Positions 23,248 to 33,450 of a stretch of DNA of 64,000 bases are shown piece by piece. The translations under genes and the position numbers were made by a program. The DNA lies in assembly GCF_029873635.1 (NCBI RefSeq), contig NC_080425.1, positions 47,352,178 to 47,416,177 of the forward strand. Direction: 5' to 3'. The stretch comes from Malania oleifera. Taxonomy: Eukaryota > Streptophyta > Magnoliopsida > Santalales > Ximeniaceae. The first letter of the stretch is position 1; each line of letters opens with the position of its first letter. Below the pieces are notes generated by a model. That model searched no databases. It was not told where the DNA came from and saw nothing but the letters and a program-made list of their open reading frames with translations.

Positions 23248-24652
23248 TAGGGCTGGCAAAATGGGTCATGACCCGTCGGGTCACCCGTGACGCGCCCATT
23301 TAAAACGGGTTTGGGTTTAGGAAAGTCAACCTGTTTAATAAATGAGCGGGTCACTAGTTGACCCGTTTATAAACGGGTTCAACTGGGTTCGGGCCGGGTC
23401 ACCCACTGGGTGAACCTTTTGTTGGATCCTTTATATACATAACCCACAGTCCACCCACACAAAAAACCGTAATCCACGACTCTCCTCTCTTTCTCAGTCC
23501 TCTCCTCTAGCTGCCTCCATCCTGCTGGTGCGCTGCTGCCAGCTGTGAATGATCCACTCCTCGAGCTCGAGTCATCGTCTCTTCCACAAGCATCAGCCCC
23601 CATAGCTTCAGAGACCACTAGATTCCAACACCTCTAGCCTCCAGCTGCTCCACTATAAGATCAAGCTTCCTCACAGATCTAGCTCCGTGATGACGAACAT
23701 AAACGGCATATGGTCCCAGGATGGCAACATTGCCGGCGATGATGAAGGGGAACAAGATGAAGTCGATGATGGCTTTCAAGTTGTCATTGAACCAAGCAGT
23801 GGCATTGGCTTGGCTATAGGCGATGGGGTGAGCTCGTCAATGCGAATGGTAACAAGGTCAGAAATACTAGAGTTGGAGGTAGTATGAAGAAATCGAGGGT
23901 TGAAATCATAGATGTGGGCTTTTTCGGATTTGTACTGTTGTAAGAGGCTAATGGCCAAAGGCTCGATGGAAAGGTGGGTGTCATTTTCCCTTTGTAAAAA
24001 GCAAAGTCCTACCTTTATTGAAGTGGTGGGAAGTAGGTTGTGCCTGTCCAATAGAGCAAGTGCAATCCTATAAAATGCCATCTCTTGGAAAGAAGAAATT
24101 AATGGAGAAATAATACCATTCAAAAAAATAATTAAATGGTAATAATAGATATATGTTGTGTATACAAAATCACATCCCTTCTTAGTTTCCAAGTCTTGGA
24201 ATATCATCAAACCTCTACAATGATGTGTTAATAATGATGTGTTTATTTCGATTGATGTTTGTATAATTTTTTTGTTACAAGTACGTTGAATTAGCACAAT
24301 TTTTTTAGATAGTTTTTGTATTATTTTTAATTAGGTGTTGATTTTTCAAGGGAAAAATTTCAATGCTCGGATGCATGTGTGAAATTTTATTTTACATTTT
24401 ATGTTATTTTTATTTAGATATTAAAAAATAAAATGCAGTATTTTGTTTAAAATGTAATTTTATATGAAATTTTTAAAAAAATTTAAAATACATAAATTTT
24501 ATTTTTTAAACGGGTGACCCATGACCTGCCCGTTTATTAAATAGGTGGGTTAGGGTTGGTATGTGTATGACCCATTTAACATTGACCCGTTTATGACCTG
24601 TCCCGTTGGCGACCCTCCCAGACCTAGCCCCCTCCCCTGTTTTGCCACCCTA
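23248..24652. mobile_element. hAT-type DNA transposon, non-autonomous (1405 bp)
   Basis: The ends are TAGGGCTGGCAAAA and TTTTGCCACCCTA, an inverted pair. They are flanked by the 8-bp duplication TATATTGC/TATATAGC (23240-23247, 24653-24660; one mismatch). Subterminal regions are full of ACGGGT/ACCCGT words (GGGTCATGACCCG), as in many plant hAT elements. No hAT transposase is seen. It carries an unrelated 173-codon open frame. It inserted into the tandem-repeat part of the Tat/Ogre-like element. Confidence 0.85.
23776..24297 (-). CDS. Open frame of unknown function inside the hAT element
   Basis: 173 codons, open but unrecognised. The N-terminal half is AT-rich and not clearly coding. The C-terminal half from MAFYRIALALLDRHNLL at 24090 reads like genuine protein, with ALALLDRH, FLQREND and NPRFLHTTSNSSISDLV segments. 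No hAT transposase motif and no signal peptide is seen. It could be a captured host-gene exon, or a chance frame. The first ATG in the frame need not be the true start; the frame ends near 23776. Confidence 0.3.
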   Translation of the reverse strand: MLIQRTCNKKIIQTSIEINTSLLTHHCRGLMIFQDLETKKGCDFVYTTYIYYYHLIIFLNGIISPLISSFQEMAFYRIALALLDRHNLLPTTSIKVGLCFLQRENDTHLSIEPLAISLLQQYKSEKAHIYDFNPRFLHTTSNSSISDLVTIRIDELTPSPIAKPMPLLGSMTT

Positions 24653-25190
24653 TATATAGCATGTAGTTTTAGGGTTGGTTTGTTCCCATGATTTTGAAGT
24701 TTCAATTATTTCCATTATTGTATATTTTGCAAATTAGTTTTAGGATTTGATTTGTGTCCATAGTTTTATTGTTTAATTGTTTCCATGTTACCATTATGTA
24801 TATATATGACATTTATTTTAGAGTTTGATTCTTTCCATTATACTGATTTTAAGGTTTTAATTATGTTACCATTATTGTATATATTGCATATTTATTTTAG
24901 GGTTTGATTTGTTTCCATGTTATCATTAGGTTGATTTTAAGGTTTTAATTGTTTCCATATTATCATTATGTATATATATTGCATATTTATTTTAGGATTT
25001 GATTCGTTTCCATCATATTTATTTTAAGGTTTTACTTATGTTACCATTATTGTGTATATTGCATATTTATTTTAGGGTTTGATTTGTTTTTGTGTTATCA
25101 TTATATTGATTTTAAGGTTTTAATTTTTCCCATGTTATCATTATTGTAATATTGTATATTTATTTTAGGGTTTGTCTTGTTTCCATATGC

Positions 25191-26722
25191 TAAGTATATG
25201 AACTCACACACATTTTCATGAGCCTCATACCTGGGCCTCACCCAGCCTTTAGTACTAGATATGAGTGTAATACCGTTAACCTTCACAAGGCAAGGTTTTT
25301 GGGGGCATGCCTGCGAACCACTCCACTCAGTTTGAAGTTTTTCTAAACCAATTAGGTAAAAACGGGAGACATTCTCGAAGCCTGTTGTTAATAGAGAATA
25401 GAGCTTAAACACACTTAATTGTCTATAGCTTTCCCCAACTTAAGATAGAGCCTAATTGAAAAAAATTCAAGTAAGCTATCTACCTAGGGTTGGGATAGGA
25501 GCCTCATCCTTCTCCATATGATTTAATTTAATCTTGTGTATATATTTCTTTAAAAGGTTTGGTATCATATCTCACATGTTGCATCCATATTAGACATACA
25601 TTACTTTGCCAAGATTCTGGAAAAGCCCGATTTATTCATGGAAGATTCAGATTTTATCTCCAAAGATACCTGCACTCAAAAAAAGGAAGGTAGATTAATC
25701 CTGCGCAAGGAACAAAATTTGAAAGAGAATCATTCAATTAATTGAGGAATTTTGAAAGATTGTTGTAGGAAGGAAAGCATAATTAGTGTTTTTTCTAAAA
25801 GGAAACAACAAAAAATGGTAAAATTGGACACTGCCTAAATTGACTAAGACCTAACCCTAATCTGTGACACAATGCAGAAGGACTACCCATGTATATGCTT
25901 ATAGGTTTTCCCCCATAATTATGCTCATATTCACATTCCTAGGCCTATATACCCATTAAGTATATGAACTCACACACATTTTCATGAGCCTCATACCTGG
26001 GCCTCACCCAGCCTTTAGTACTAGATATGAGTGTAATACCGTTAACCTTCACAAGGCAAGGTTTTTGGGGGCATGCCTGCGAACCACTCCACTCAGTTTG
26101 AAGTTTTTCTAAACCAATTAGGTAAAAACGGGAGACATTCTCGAAGCCTGTTGTTAATAGAGAATAGAGCTTAAACACACTTAATTGTCTATAGCTTTCC
26201 CCAACTTAAGATAGAGCCTAATTGAAAAAAATTCAAGTAAGCTATCTACCTAGGGTTGGGATAGGAGCCTCATCCTTCTCCATATGATTTAATTTAATCT
26301 TGTGTATATATTTCTTTAAAAGGTTTGGTATCATATCTCACATGTTGCATCCATATTAGACATACATTACTTTGCCAAGATTCTGGAAAAGCCCGATTTA
26401 TTCATGGAAGATTCAGATTTTATCTCCAAAGATACCTGCACTCAAAAAAAGGAAGGTAGATTAATCCTGCGCAAGGAACAAAATTTGAAAGAGAATCATT
26501 CAATTAATTGAGGAATTTTGAAAGATTGTTGTAGGAAGGAAAGCATAATTAGTGTTTTTTCTAAAAGGAAACAACAAAAAATGGTAAAATTGGACACTGC
26601 CTAAATTGACTAAGACCTAACCCTAATCTGTGACACAATGCAGAAGGACTACCCATGTATATGCTTATAGGTTTTCCCCCATAATTATGCTCATATTCAC
26701 ATTCCTAGGCCTATATACCCAT
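25191..26722 (+). repeat. 766-bp direct tandem duplication
   Basis: Copy 1 is 25191-25956 and copy 2 is 25957-26722; reading them side by side I see no difference. Each contains a diverged copy of the Tat/Ogre internal segment also present at 21480-21690 (AACTCACACAC, GGTTTTTGGGGG). Each ends with about 47 bp (CATAATTATGCTCATATTCA onwards) that is an inverted piece of element A's LTR. So duplication followed the joining of these two sequences. Confidence 0.9.
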
Positions 26723-26781
26723 TAAACCAATTAAAAACACCAAACAACATCATAAACAACTTCTCTCTCATCAACTACAAA

Positions 26782-26854
<73 letters not shown>

Positions 26855-27072
26855 ATTTTCTCATTCTAGAATCGCCCGATCGACAATCAGACTCCGTATC
26901 TATGGCCTAGCGGCGATTCTCTTCAATTTGACCAAAGCAAAATTGTGTCCTGAAAATTTCAGGCACCATCCCAAACTGAGGTGAGGAAGTTGTTTATGAT
27001 GTTGTTTGGTGTTTTTAATTGGTTTAATGGGTATATGGGCCTAGGAATGTGAATATGAGCATAATTCTGGGG
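26676..27072. repeat. Inverted repeat, two arms of about 87 bp
   Basis: The left arm 26676-26763 is the reverse complement of the right arm 26986-27072 with about two mismatches. The right arm is normal LTR A sequence. The 222-bp spacer holds the LTR's CT tract. The left arm replaces the first 250 or so bp of LTR A. Confidence 0.88.
26785..26853. repeat. (CT)n microsatellite in 5' LTR of A
   Basis: About 34 CT units; the 3' LTR has about 25 at 44828-44877. In the intact 3' LTR it lies about 45 nt downstream of the TATA box. Confidence 0.97.
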
Positions 27073-27599
27073 TGAATTGATTAATTGAGATTTTTGAAAT
27101 ACAAGGTTTTGGTGAGAAGGCCGCAAGCGCGGGTTTAGGGTTCCTGTGAGCATTTCCTTAGGAAATGAGGTAAGAGTGATAAATAGTTAAGTAATTTGAT
27201 GTTTCATTGGTAAAATGGGGTATGTGGGTCTAAGAAAAATGTGAATGTGATATTATTTTGGGATTACATGATTTTAGGGTTTTTAAGTTTGGAACGCCGT
27301 AGGCGTAAATATAGTATTTTTAGCAGGCTTCTTGATAAACAGGTGAGGGGAATAAGTTACGCCAGTTAATTTTCAGAAATTTTATTAATTTAAGTATAAC
27401 ATGTGTTTATGGGTTTGAATTTTATACTTGTGGCATATTTGTGAAAATCTAGAAATTTGGGTTACAGGAAAGTTTTACAAATGGTATGTATTATTTTTAT
27501 ATAGTAGGAAAATACAGTTTTACCTGTTCAGATTATAGTATAAAAATTTCATTAAAATTGTGTGGAATGAGAGATAACAAATATAGTACAGAGATTTAA

Positions 27600-27800
27600 T
27601 ACAGAGTTTTATACAGCTTTTATAGAACCATAATATACAATCTTTACAAAACCATGATTTTATACAGTCATTATAGAACCATGATTTTATATAATTTTTA
27701 CAGAACCATGATTATGCATAGCTTTTATAGAACCATGATATATAGATATTACAGAGCAATGGTATTACAGTTTATACAGAATCATGGTAAAACAGTAATA
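27600..27800. repeat. Minisatellite of ACAGAACCATGATTTTATA units (LTR A)
   Basis: Units of about 27-37 bp with CATGAT and TTTTACAGAA or TTTATAGAA words. The matching region of the 3' LTR is 45600-45900 and has more units. Confidence 0.8.
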
Positions 27801-28635
27801 TATAGACATAGTATTGAATAGTATTAGATCCCTAATGGACAATACATATTACACAGCATGGTACCGTAGGTAACATAGTATAGAGTGTGCAACCACACAT
27901 CTCAGATAGAGTGTGGAATAGTTGATTGTGCCCATAGGATAGATGAGGGGGCCAATTGTACTCAGAGGTTTATAGTTTGACTTAGCCTAGTAGACCAGCC
28001 AAAGTTAAGTCCTGCCTACGGGCCGCACAACCTGAGCATGCGGGGTTAATTCATATATACAGTTATCCATCCAGGGAAGCTTTCACAGTTATATAAATAT
28101 ATGTTTATAGTTTTATAGAAAATAGGAACTACCTATTACAATTATAAGTATGTTTAAATAGAAAGTTTATTTTAAAAAGGCATAGGTGTGATTTATGATA
28201 TGTTTATATTGAAATGCTATCTAACACAGTTAAATTAATGATTATGTTAATTATGTAAAACTCATTTGCCACACACTAGTTGTAATTTATTCCATCTTAC
28301 TGAGAGGTGTCTCACCCTATAATTCAAAAATTTCAGGTGATCCAGATAGATGTGCAAAGCAAACTCCGAGATAGAGGGGCTTTAGTACGACCCTAACTAC
28401 AGAGTAAGTTTTTGAAGTGGGAGTTGTATTTTTGGGTATGCCCCTAGGGTATGGTGTTTGTGTTTTTGGAGATGTATTTTTTATATTTTTGGAATTATTG
28501 AAACTCTGGCATTGTAAATAAGGGTAATGTAACTTTATGTTTTTCGCTGCATAGGTGGTATATTTTGTGAACAGATATCCTCGGTACCACTTGAGGTCCG
28601 AGATGTTGGTGGATATTATTTTTTGGTATCAGAGT

Positions 28636-30678
28636 TGTAGAGACTCAAATAATTATCGAAATTTAATAATAGAAGGAGAAGAGAAAGAAAGAATTTAACA
28701 AGGTCTCGTCGACGAACATAGGGGATTCGTCGACGAGCGCACATGAGGGGCTCGTCGATGGGGATGTGTCTCGTCGATGAGAAAATACCGAGAGACTATA
28801 TTTCAATTTATGAATTTCGTCGACAAGGAGTAGGCATTAGTCGATGAACTTCCTTCGTGGCCTCGTCGACGAAACCCAGTGTATAAATAGTTTTAAACTC
28901 GGATTTCACGCAGAATATTCAACACAAAACCCACCCTCTCTCTCTCTCCTTGTCGATTTCCCCCCCTTCTCTATAAGATTTTTGGGCTCGTTCTTCACTG
29001 AATTGACAATCCGAAGCCACCACCACACTCTTGGAGAAGTTTTCTTCAAATCTGTTGGAGTGGATCGTTGGCAGGGTTAACTTGAATCCCATCCCAAATT
29101 CAAGGTAAGGGTTTTATTTGGGAATTTGGTTTCCTATAGTTGTAGAAAATGTAGAACTCAAAGAAATACTGAAGTTTTTTTTTGGGGGGAATGTTGTTTT
29201 CAAGGTGTTTAATAGGGAACCCTGCGGGTATAGGACCAGTCGTAATAGGAGCTTTTCAGTAATCAGGTAAGGGAAATATGCTATGTTAGTTAAAGTAGAG
29301 ATTTTTTACCAGTAAAGTATAATATATGTTCATGAGTTTTCAAAGAAAAAATTTACATGGTTTTATAAATTATGTTTAATAAATTTTAGTTGTGTGGCAT
29401 GAGAATATTGATATAGTACAGAGTTTTACACAACTTTTTACAAAATTATGAATATATAGTTTCTACAGTATCATGATATACAGTTTTATTACCAGTTATG
29501 GTTATATCGTAATGATAGAATTATGATTTACAATATATATACAAACAGTAAGGTGTTTTTACAATTTTTCATAATACCATGATTACACAGTTTTACAGAA
29601 ACCATGACATACAGAAATACAGTTAATATAGAAATACAGTTGATACAGTAATATAGCTTACTACAACATCATGATTAATATAGTTAATACAGAATCATGG
29701 TAAAACAGATAGACTTTATATAGAAATGTATTATATAGTATCAGATCCTGATAGACCATTACAGATCAGTTTACAGAGCATGGTACCGTAGCTATTTACA
29801 ATTCAGAGTGCAACCATATAACTCAGATAGTATGTGGATTTATAGCAATCGATCGTGCCTATGTAGTGAATAGGCTCCTCGTCAGTTAGGGTTGAGGAGG
29901 CCGATCTGACTTTTGGAGAATAGTGATTTATCCTAGTAGGCCAGCCAATGATAGATCTCGCCTATAGGCCACACAACCCTGTCATGAGGGGTTAAATCAT
30001 GACATACAGTTATCCATTTAGGGAAGTTTTCTAAGTTATTATATGTATAATCAAATTTACAAAAATAGTAGAAGTAACTATGAATATTAAAAGTATTATG
30101 AATAGAAAATTTATAAAGACAGTTATGTTAAATAACATAGGTGTGAGCTATACTACACAATATTTATTCATGTTTCTTTCAGATTCGGTTATCCATGATA
30201 TCTCTAAATCAGATTATTACAAATATGTAGCTCATTTGCCACGCACTAGCAATAGCATATTTCATCTTACTGAGCATTATCTTATCCTAGTGATTTTATA
30301 TTTTTTAGGTGATTCAGTTAGGCAAGCAAATCAGGCTCGCAGATAGAGGAGGCTACAGTACTGCCTTATTTGAGGGTAAGTATTTTGAAGAGAGTATTGT
30401 TGTTTGGCCTTAATTCAGCTGGGGGTATTTTAGGGAATAGTCGTATATGGATAGCTTGAGAAATATTTTGACACTTTGGTATTGTAAATATATATGCGGA
30501 TATGTTTTTATGTATATAGCTTCTCGCTACTTAGGTTGTTTGTTGTAGCACTGTTTTCATGGGTCCTATCTGGACCGAGATGTCGATTGACTTATAATAA
30601 TAGGTATTGGAGCAATGAAATTTCACAATATATATGTAAGGAAAAAGAAAAAAAAATTTATTAAATCAGGCCATTACA
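28636..30678 (+). repeat. 5' LTR of B (2043 bp)
   Basis: Starts TGTAGAGACTCAAATAATTA and ends CAGGCCATTACA. In order it carries the TCGTCGACGA array, TATA box, a short CT tract (28929-28948), donor GTAAGGG (29105), candidate exon 29205-29266, second GTAAGG (29267), CATGATNNACAGTTTT minisatellite (29400-29720) and a decayed conserved block CATCTTACTGAGCATTATC (30263-30281). Confidence 0.9.
28706..28889 (+). promoter_or_regulatory. U3 TCGTCGACGA array and TATA box of B
   Basis: Seven copies or near-copies of the decamer at 28706, 28727, 28752, 28771, 28817, 28838 and 28863 (three exact: first, second and last). TATAAATA is at 28882-28889, 10 bp after the last copy. Homologous sequences in the 3' LTR (35258-35460) have lost several CpGs to TpG or CpA. 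Confidence 0.6.
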
Positions 30679-31001
30679 GTTTTGGTATCAGAGCCTAGGT
30701 TGCTAGGTTCTGTAAACTTTAAAGTGCAACAGAAGCAATACCAGAGTATAGGAAGGGATTGAAGTTATGTTCTGTGGACTGGGTACAGGATTTTCGTGGT
30801 GGTTTCTGTGTCTTTCCTTGGGTGACAATTTCAGGAAAGTCATAGTAAACTATTTTCAAGTCGTGTGTCTGGGTTACAAGATTTGATTTTGAATTTAAAA
30901 TAGGGAGAGATAGTTAAGTGTGAATGTGGGACTTCAGTTAAATGAAATAGAATATGTTTGCATAGGGGATGAGGTATTTAAAGTGTTTTCTTTGTTTTCA
31001 G
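29105..31001 (+). other. Candidate leader introns of B
   Basis: Donor TTCAAG/GTAAGGG at 29104/29105, 223 nt after the TATA box. A candidate exon 29205-29266 (62 nt) lies between TTTTCAAG and AATCAG/GTAAGGG. The acceptor TTTGTTTTCAG ends at 31001, one base before the gag ATG at 31003. The presumed first exon between TATA and the donor has no ATG, whereas the intron has many. The PBS at 30683 would be spliced out, so such a message would serve translation only. Confidence 0.4.
30683..30694 (+). other. Primer binding site of B
   Basis: TGGTATCAGAGC, a perfect initiator tRNA-Met site, 4 nt after the LTR end. Confidence 0.93.
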
Positions 31002-31002
31002 G

Positions 31003-31860
31003 ATGGACTTAGGAAGCAGTGGTACGAACGCTGGGGGAGACAGACCAGGACCCTCCAATATAGGAGGTGGAGATACTGATGCAGTATTGCGCAGCATCAC
31101 CTAGTAGGTGATGGCTGAGATGGCCAGGAGCTCAGGGGAGCATAGCTGCATGATCAAACAGTTTACGTAGATTAAGCCCCCATCTTTTGCTGGAGGAGCT
31201 GATCCGATTATGGCCAAAAATTGGGTCTAAATTGAGGAGATGTTGGCAGTGCTTCCATGTATGGATGAACAGAAGGTGGTATTTGCGGCATTTAAATTGA
31301 CAGGAGAGGCAAAATGTTGGTAGAGATCAGCGCGACTGATTTAAGGAGTTGTTCTTTGAGTGATACTTCCCTGTTATCATTCGGAGCGCGAAGGCAGTAG
31401 AGTTTATGCACCTAGTTCAAGGGCAGATGATAGTATCTTAGTACGTAGCTCGATTTATTGAGTATTCATGATTTGCCCCGCATTTGGCATCAGACAAATA
31501 GAAAAAGCAATGAAGTTTGAAGAAGGTTTGAGGTAGAATTTATTTGACTAGGTGATTGGTTTTCAAGCTCAGACATTTGTGGAGGTTATAGATAGGGCTG
31601 TGATTATTGAGAGTGACATACAGAGAGGTATTGCAACTTAGAGTCAGAGAAAGAGGCCCACGCCTCAAATTTTTTAGGCATAGTCCAGTCGGGGGCCATG
31701 AAGAGGAGGCCGTGATAGGGGAGATCAGAGGCAAACGGCAGGACTTGGGGGGAGTGCTAGGCAGGGAGAGATGTTTGCTATCGTCGTGGGAGACCCAACC
31801 ACATGGCACGAGCATGCCCAAAACAGCCAATCCAGGTCCCAGCTCCTAGACCCTATCGGG
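31003..31860 (+). pseudogene. gag of B
   Basis: Starts at ATG 31003 (MDLGSSGTNAGGDRPGPSN). Two neighbouring stops follow at about 31103-31108, where A reads QQVMAE. Later pieces: PPSFAGGADPIMAKNWV, VVFAAFKLTGEA. A degenerate zinc knuckle is at about 31788-31830 (CYRRGRPNHMARACP; second Cys changed to Arg). Many TAG codons stand where related copies have Gln or Trp. Confidence 0.8.
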
Positions 31861-31876
31861 GAGGTTATCAGGTGCC

Positions 31877-32857
31877 ATGTGGAGGCTAGTAGAGGAACGT
31901 AGCTCCAGCGAGGGTTTATGCTTTAGACCCCCTAGCGAGCAAGAATTCAGATTTTTTGGTTCACGTGTATGTGCTTCATTGCAATTAGTGTTAGCCATGC
32001 AGGCGAGCAGACTGCTATTGGATGGAAGTCAGGGGTTTATGCCTTTTGTAAAGGAGGTGTCAGAAAATGAATCGAAACTTGACAGTACACTAGTGGTAAG
32101 GGAATTTCTAGATATTTTTCTAGAAGAGCTACCTGGGTCGCCTCCTGATCATAAGGTAGATTTTGCTATTGATTTACCTCTAGGGACAACGCCGATCTCT
32201 AAGGTTCCTTACCATATGGCTCTAGTTGAATTGGGGGAATTAAAGGATCAGTTGCAAGACTCGCTAAATAAAGGTTTTATACAACCCTGTGTATCGCCGT
32301 GGGGAGCTTTTATGTTGTTCATAAAGAAGAAAGATGGGTCTATGAGGATATATATTGATTATAGGAAGATAAACAAGGTTAGTATTAAGAACAGATATCC
32401 TCTACCCCGTATAGATGATTTGTTTGATCAGCACCAGGGTACACGAGTGTATTCCAAGATCGACCTTAGATCAAGTTATCATCAAGCGAGGGTAAAAACA
32501 AAGGATGTTTCGAAGACAGCTTTCAAGACCAGGTATGGGCACTATGAATTTCTCGTTATGCCATTTGGTCTGACGAATGCCCCAGTTGTATTCATGGACT
32601 TGATGAGTAGAGTTTTTCATCAGTATTTAGACCAGTTTGTAGTGGTTTTTATTGATGATATACTGGTTTACTCAAGGAGTTTTGAGGATCATGAGGTGCA
32701 TTTGATGCAGGTATTGCAGACGCTCAGAGAGAAGAAGTTGTATGACAAGTTTAGTGAATGTGAATTTTGGCTAGAGAAAGTGTCATTTCTGGGTCACGTG
32801 ATCTCAGGGGATGGTATTTCTGTGGATCCTAGCAAAATTGATGTGGTGGTGAATTGA
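31877..32857 (+). pseudogene. Reverse transcriptase of B (intact 326-codon frame), protease deleted
   Basis: The longest uninterrupted retroelement frame in the window. It begins in the protease-RT linker ([31 protein letters not shown]), then RT with [47 protein letters not shown], the catalytic [11 protein letters not shown] and [19 protein letters not shown]. The first ATG is in a junction, not a natural start: compared with A (40885-41247), about 380 bp carrying the protease active site are deleted, and the gag tail joins the linker at about 31918. It ends at a TGA (32855) where A and relatives read Trp (VNWA). Confidence 0.88.
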
Positions 32858-33450
32858 GCCAGGCCAAAGAACGTACAGGAAGTCAAAAGTTTCTTGGGAC
32901 TTGCAGGCTATTACCGTCGATTTGTTGAGAGGTTTTCAGCCTTATCAAGGCCTCTCACGCGGTTGACCAAGAAAAATTTTAGATTTGCATGGGATGAAAA
33001 ATATGAGCAGAGTTTTTAGGAATTAAAGCAGTGGCTTGTTACTGCACCAGTATTAACGATTCCATCAGGAGGTGATGGTTATGTAATTTATAGTTGTGTA
33101 TCTTTGAAAGGGCTCAGTTACGTATTGAGGAAGCATGGTAGGGTGGTAGTGTATGCTTCCAGGTAGTTGAAAGAGTATGAAAAGAATTACCCTACCCAAG
33201 ATCTAGAATTGGCTGCAGTGGTATACACATTGAAGATTTGGAGGCATTACTTATATGGTGAGAGATGTGAAATATTTTCTGATCATAAGAGTTTAAAATA
33301 TTTCTTTATGCAAAAAGAGTTGAATATACTGCAAAAGAGATAATTAGAACTTATCAAGAATTACGATTGCACCATCAACTACCACCCAGGTAAAGAAAAT
33401 GTGGTGGCTGATGCACTGAGTCGTAAATTAGGGGATACAACGTAATTAGT
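32858..33450 (+). pseudogene. RT connection and RNase H of B
   Basis: Continues with VKSFLGLAGYYRRFVERFS, SRPLTRLTKKN and stops at about 33017. The RNase H part has YSCVSLKGLSYVL where the family has YSDASLKG, so the first catalytic Asp is lost. [32 protein letters not shown] and NVVADALSRK follow, with stops at 33165 and 33343. Confidence 0.83.

Larger units (their letters stand above)
22471..25190 (+). repeat. Tandem repeats with TTTAGGGTTT core (interrupted by hAT element)
   Basis: Repeated units of about 60-100 bp carry TATTTTAGGGTTTGATTTG, TTCCCATGTTATCATTATG and TATATATTGCATATT-like parts. The array is broken by the hAT element at 23248-24652 and resumes with the same unit type. The core contains one TTTAGGG unit, as in plant telomere repeats and telo-box motifs, but is not a tandem telomere array. 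Confidence 0.75.
17764..25908 (+). mobile_element. Tat/Ogre-like Ty3/gypsy element, 5' part only
   Basis: A 3.5-kb LTR (17764-21288) is followed by a PBS region and a repeat-rich internal region. No gag-pol or 3' LTR is present. The very long LTR, purine-rich stretches and GCTGGGGAC-containing PBS fit the Tat/Ogre branch. The internal part is interrupted by a hAT element and ends in the rearranged zone 25191-26763, so the rest was lost or moved. Confidence 0.6.

Noticed and set aside
22471..25190. Interstitial telomere
   Set aside because: AGGGTTT words are single and spaced within longer units, not contiguous (TTTAGGG)n.
25101..26178. Duplicated minus-strand frames starting MFKLYSLLTTGFENV
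   Set aside because: Duplicated because the DNA is tandemly duplicated; they lie antisense in Tat/Ogre non-coding sequence and match no known family.
30080..30346. 88-codon frame starting MNIKSIMNRKF, repeated at 38776-38994
   Set aside because: The conservation is due to both being copies of LTR B; the stretch lies in the candidate intron and has no recognised domain.
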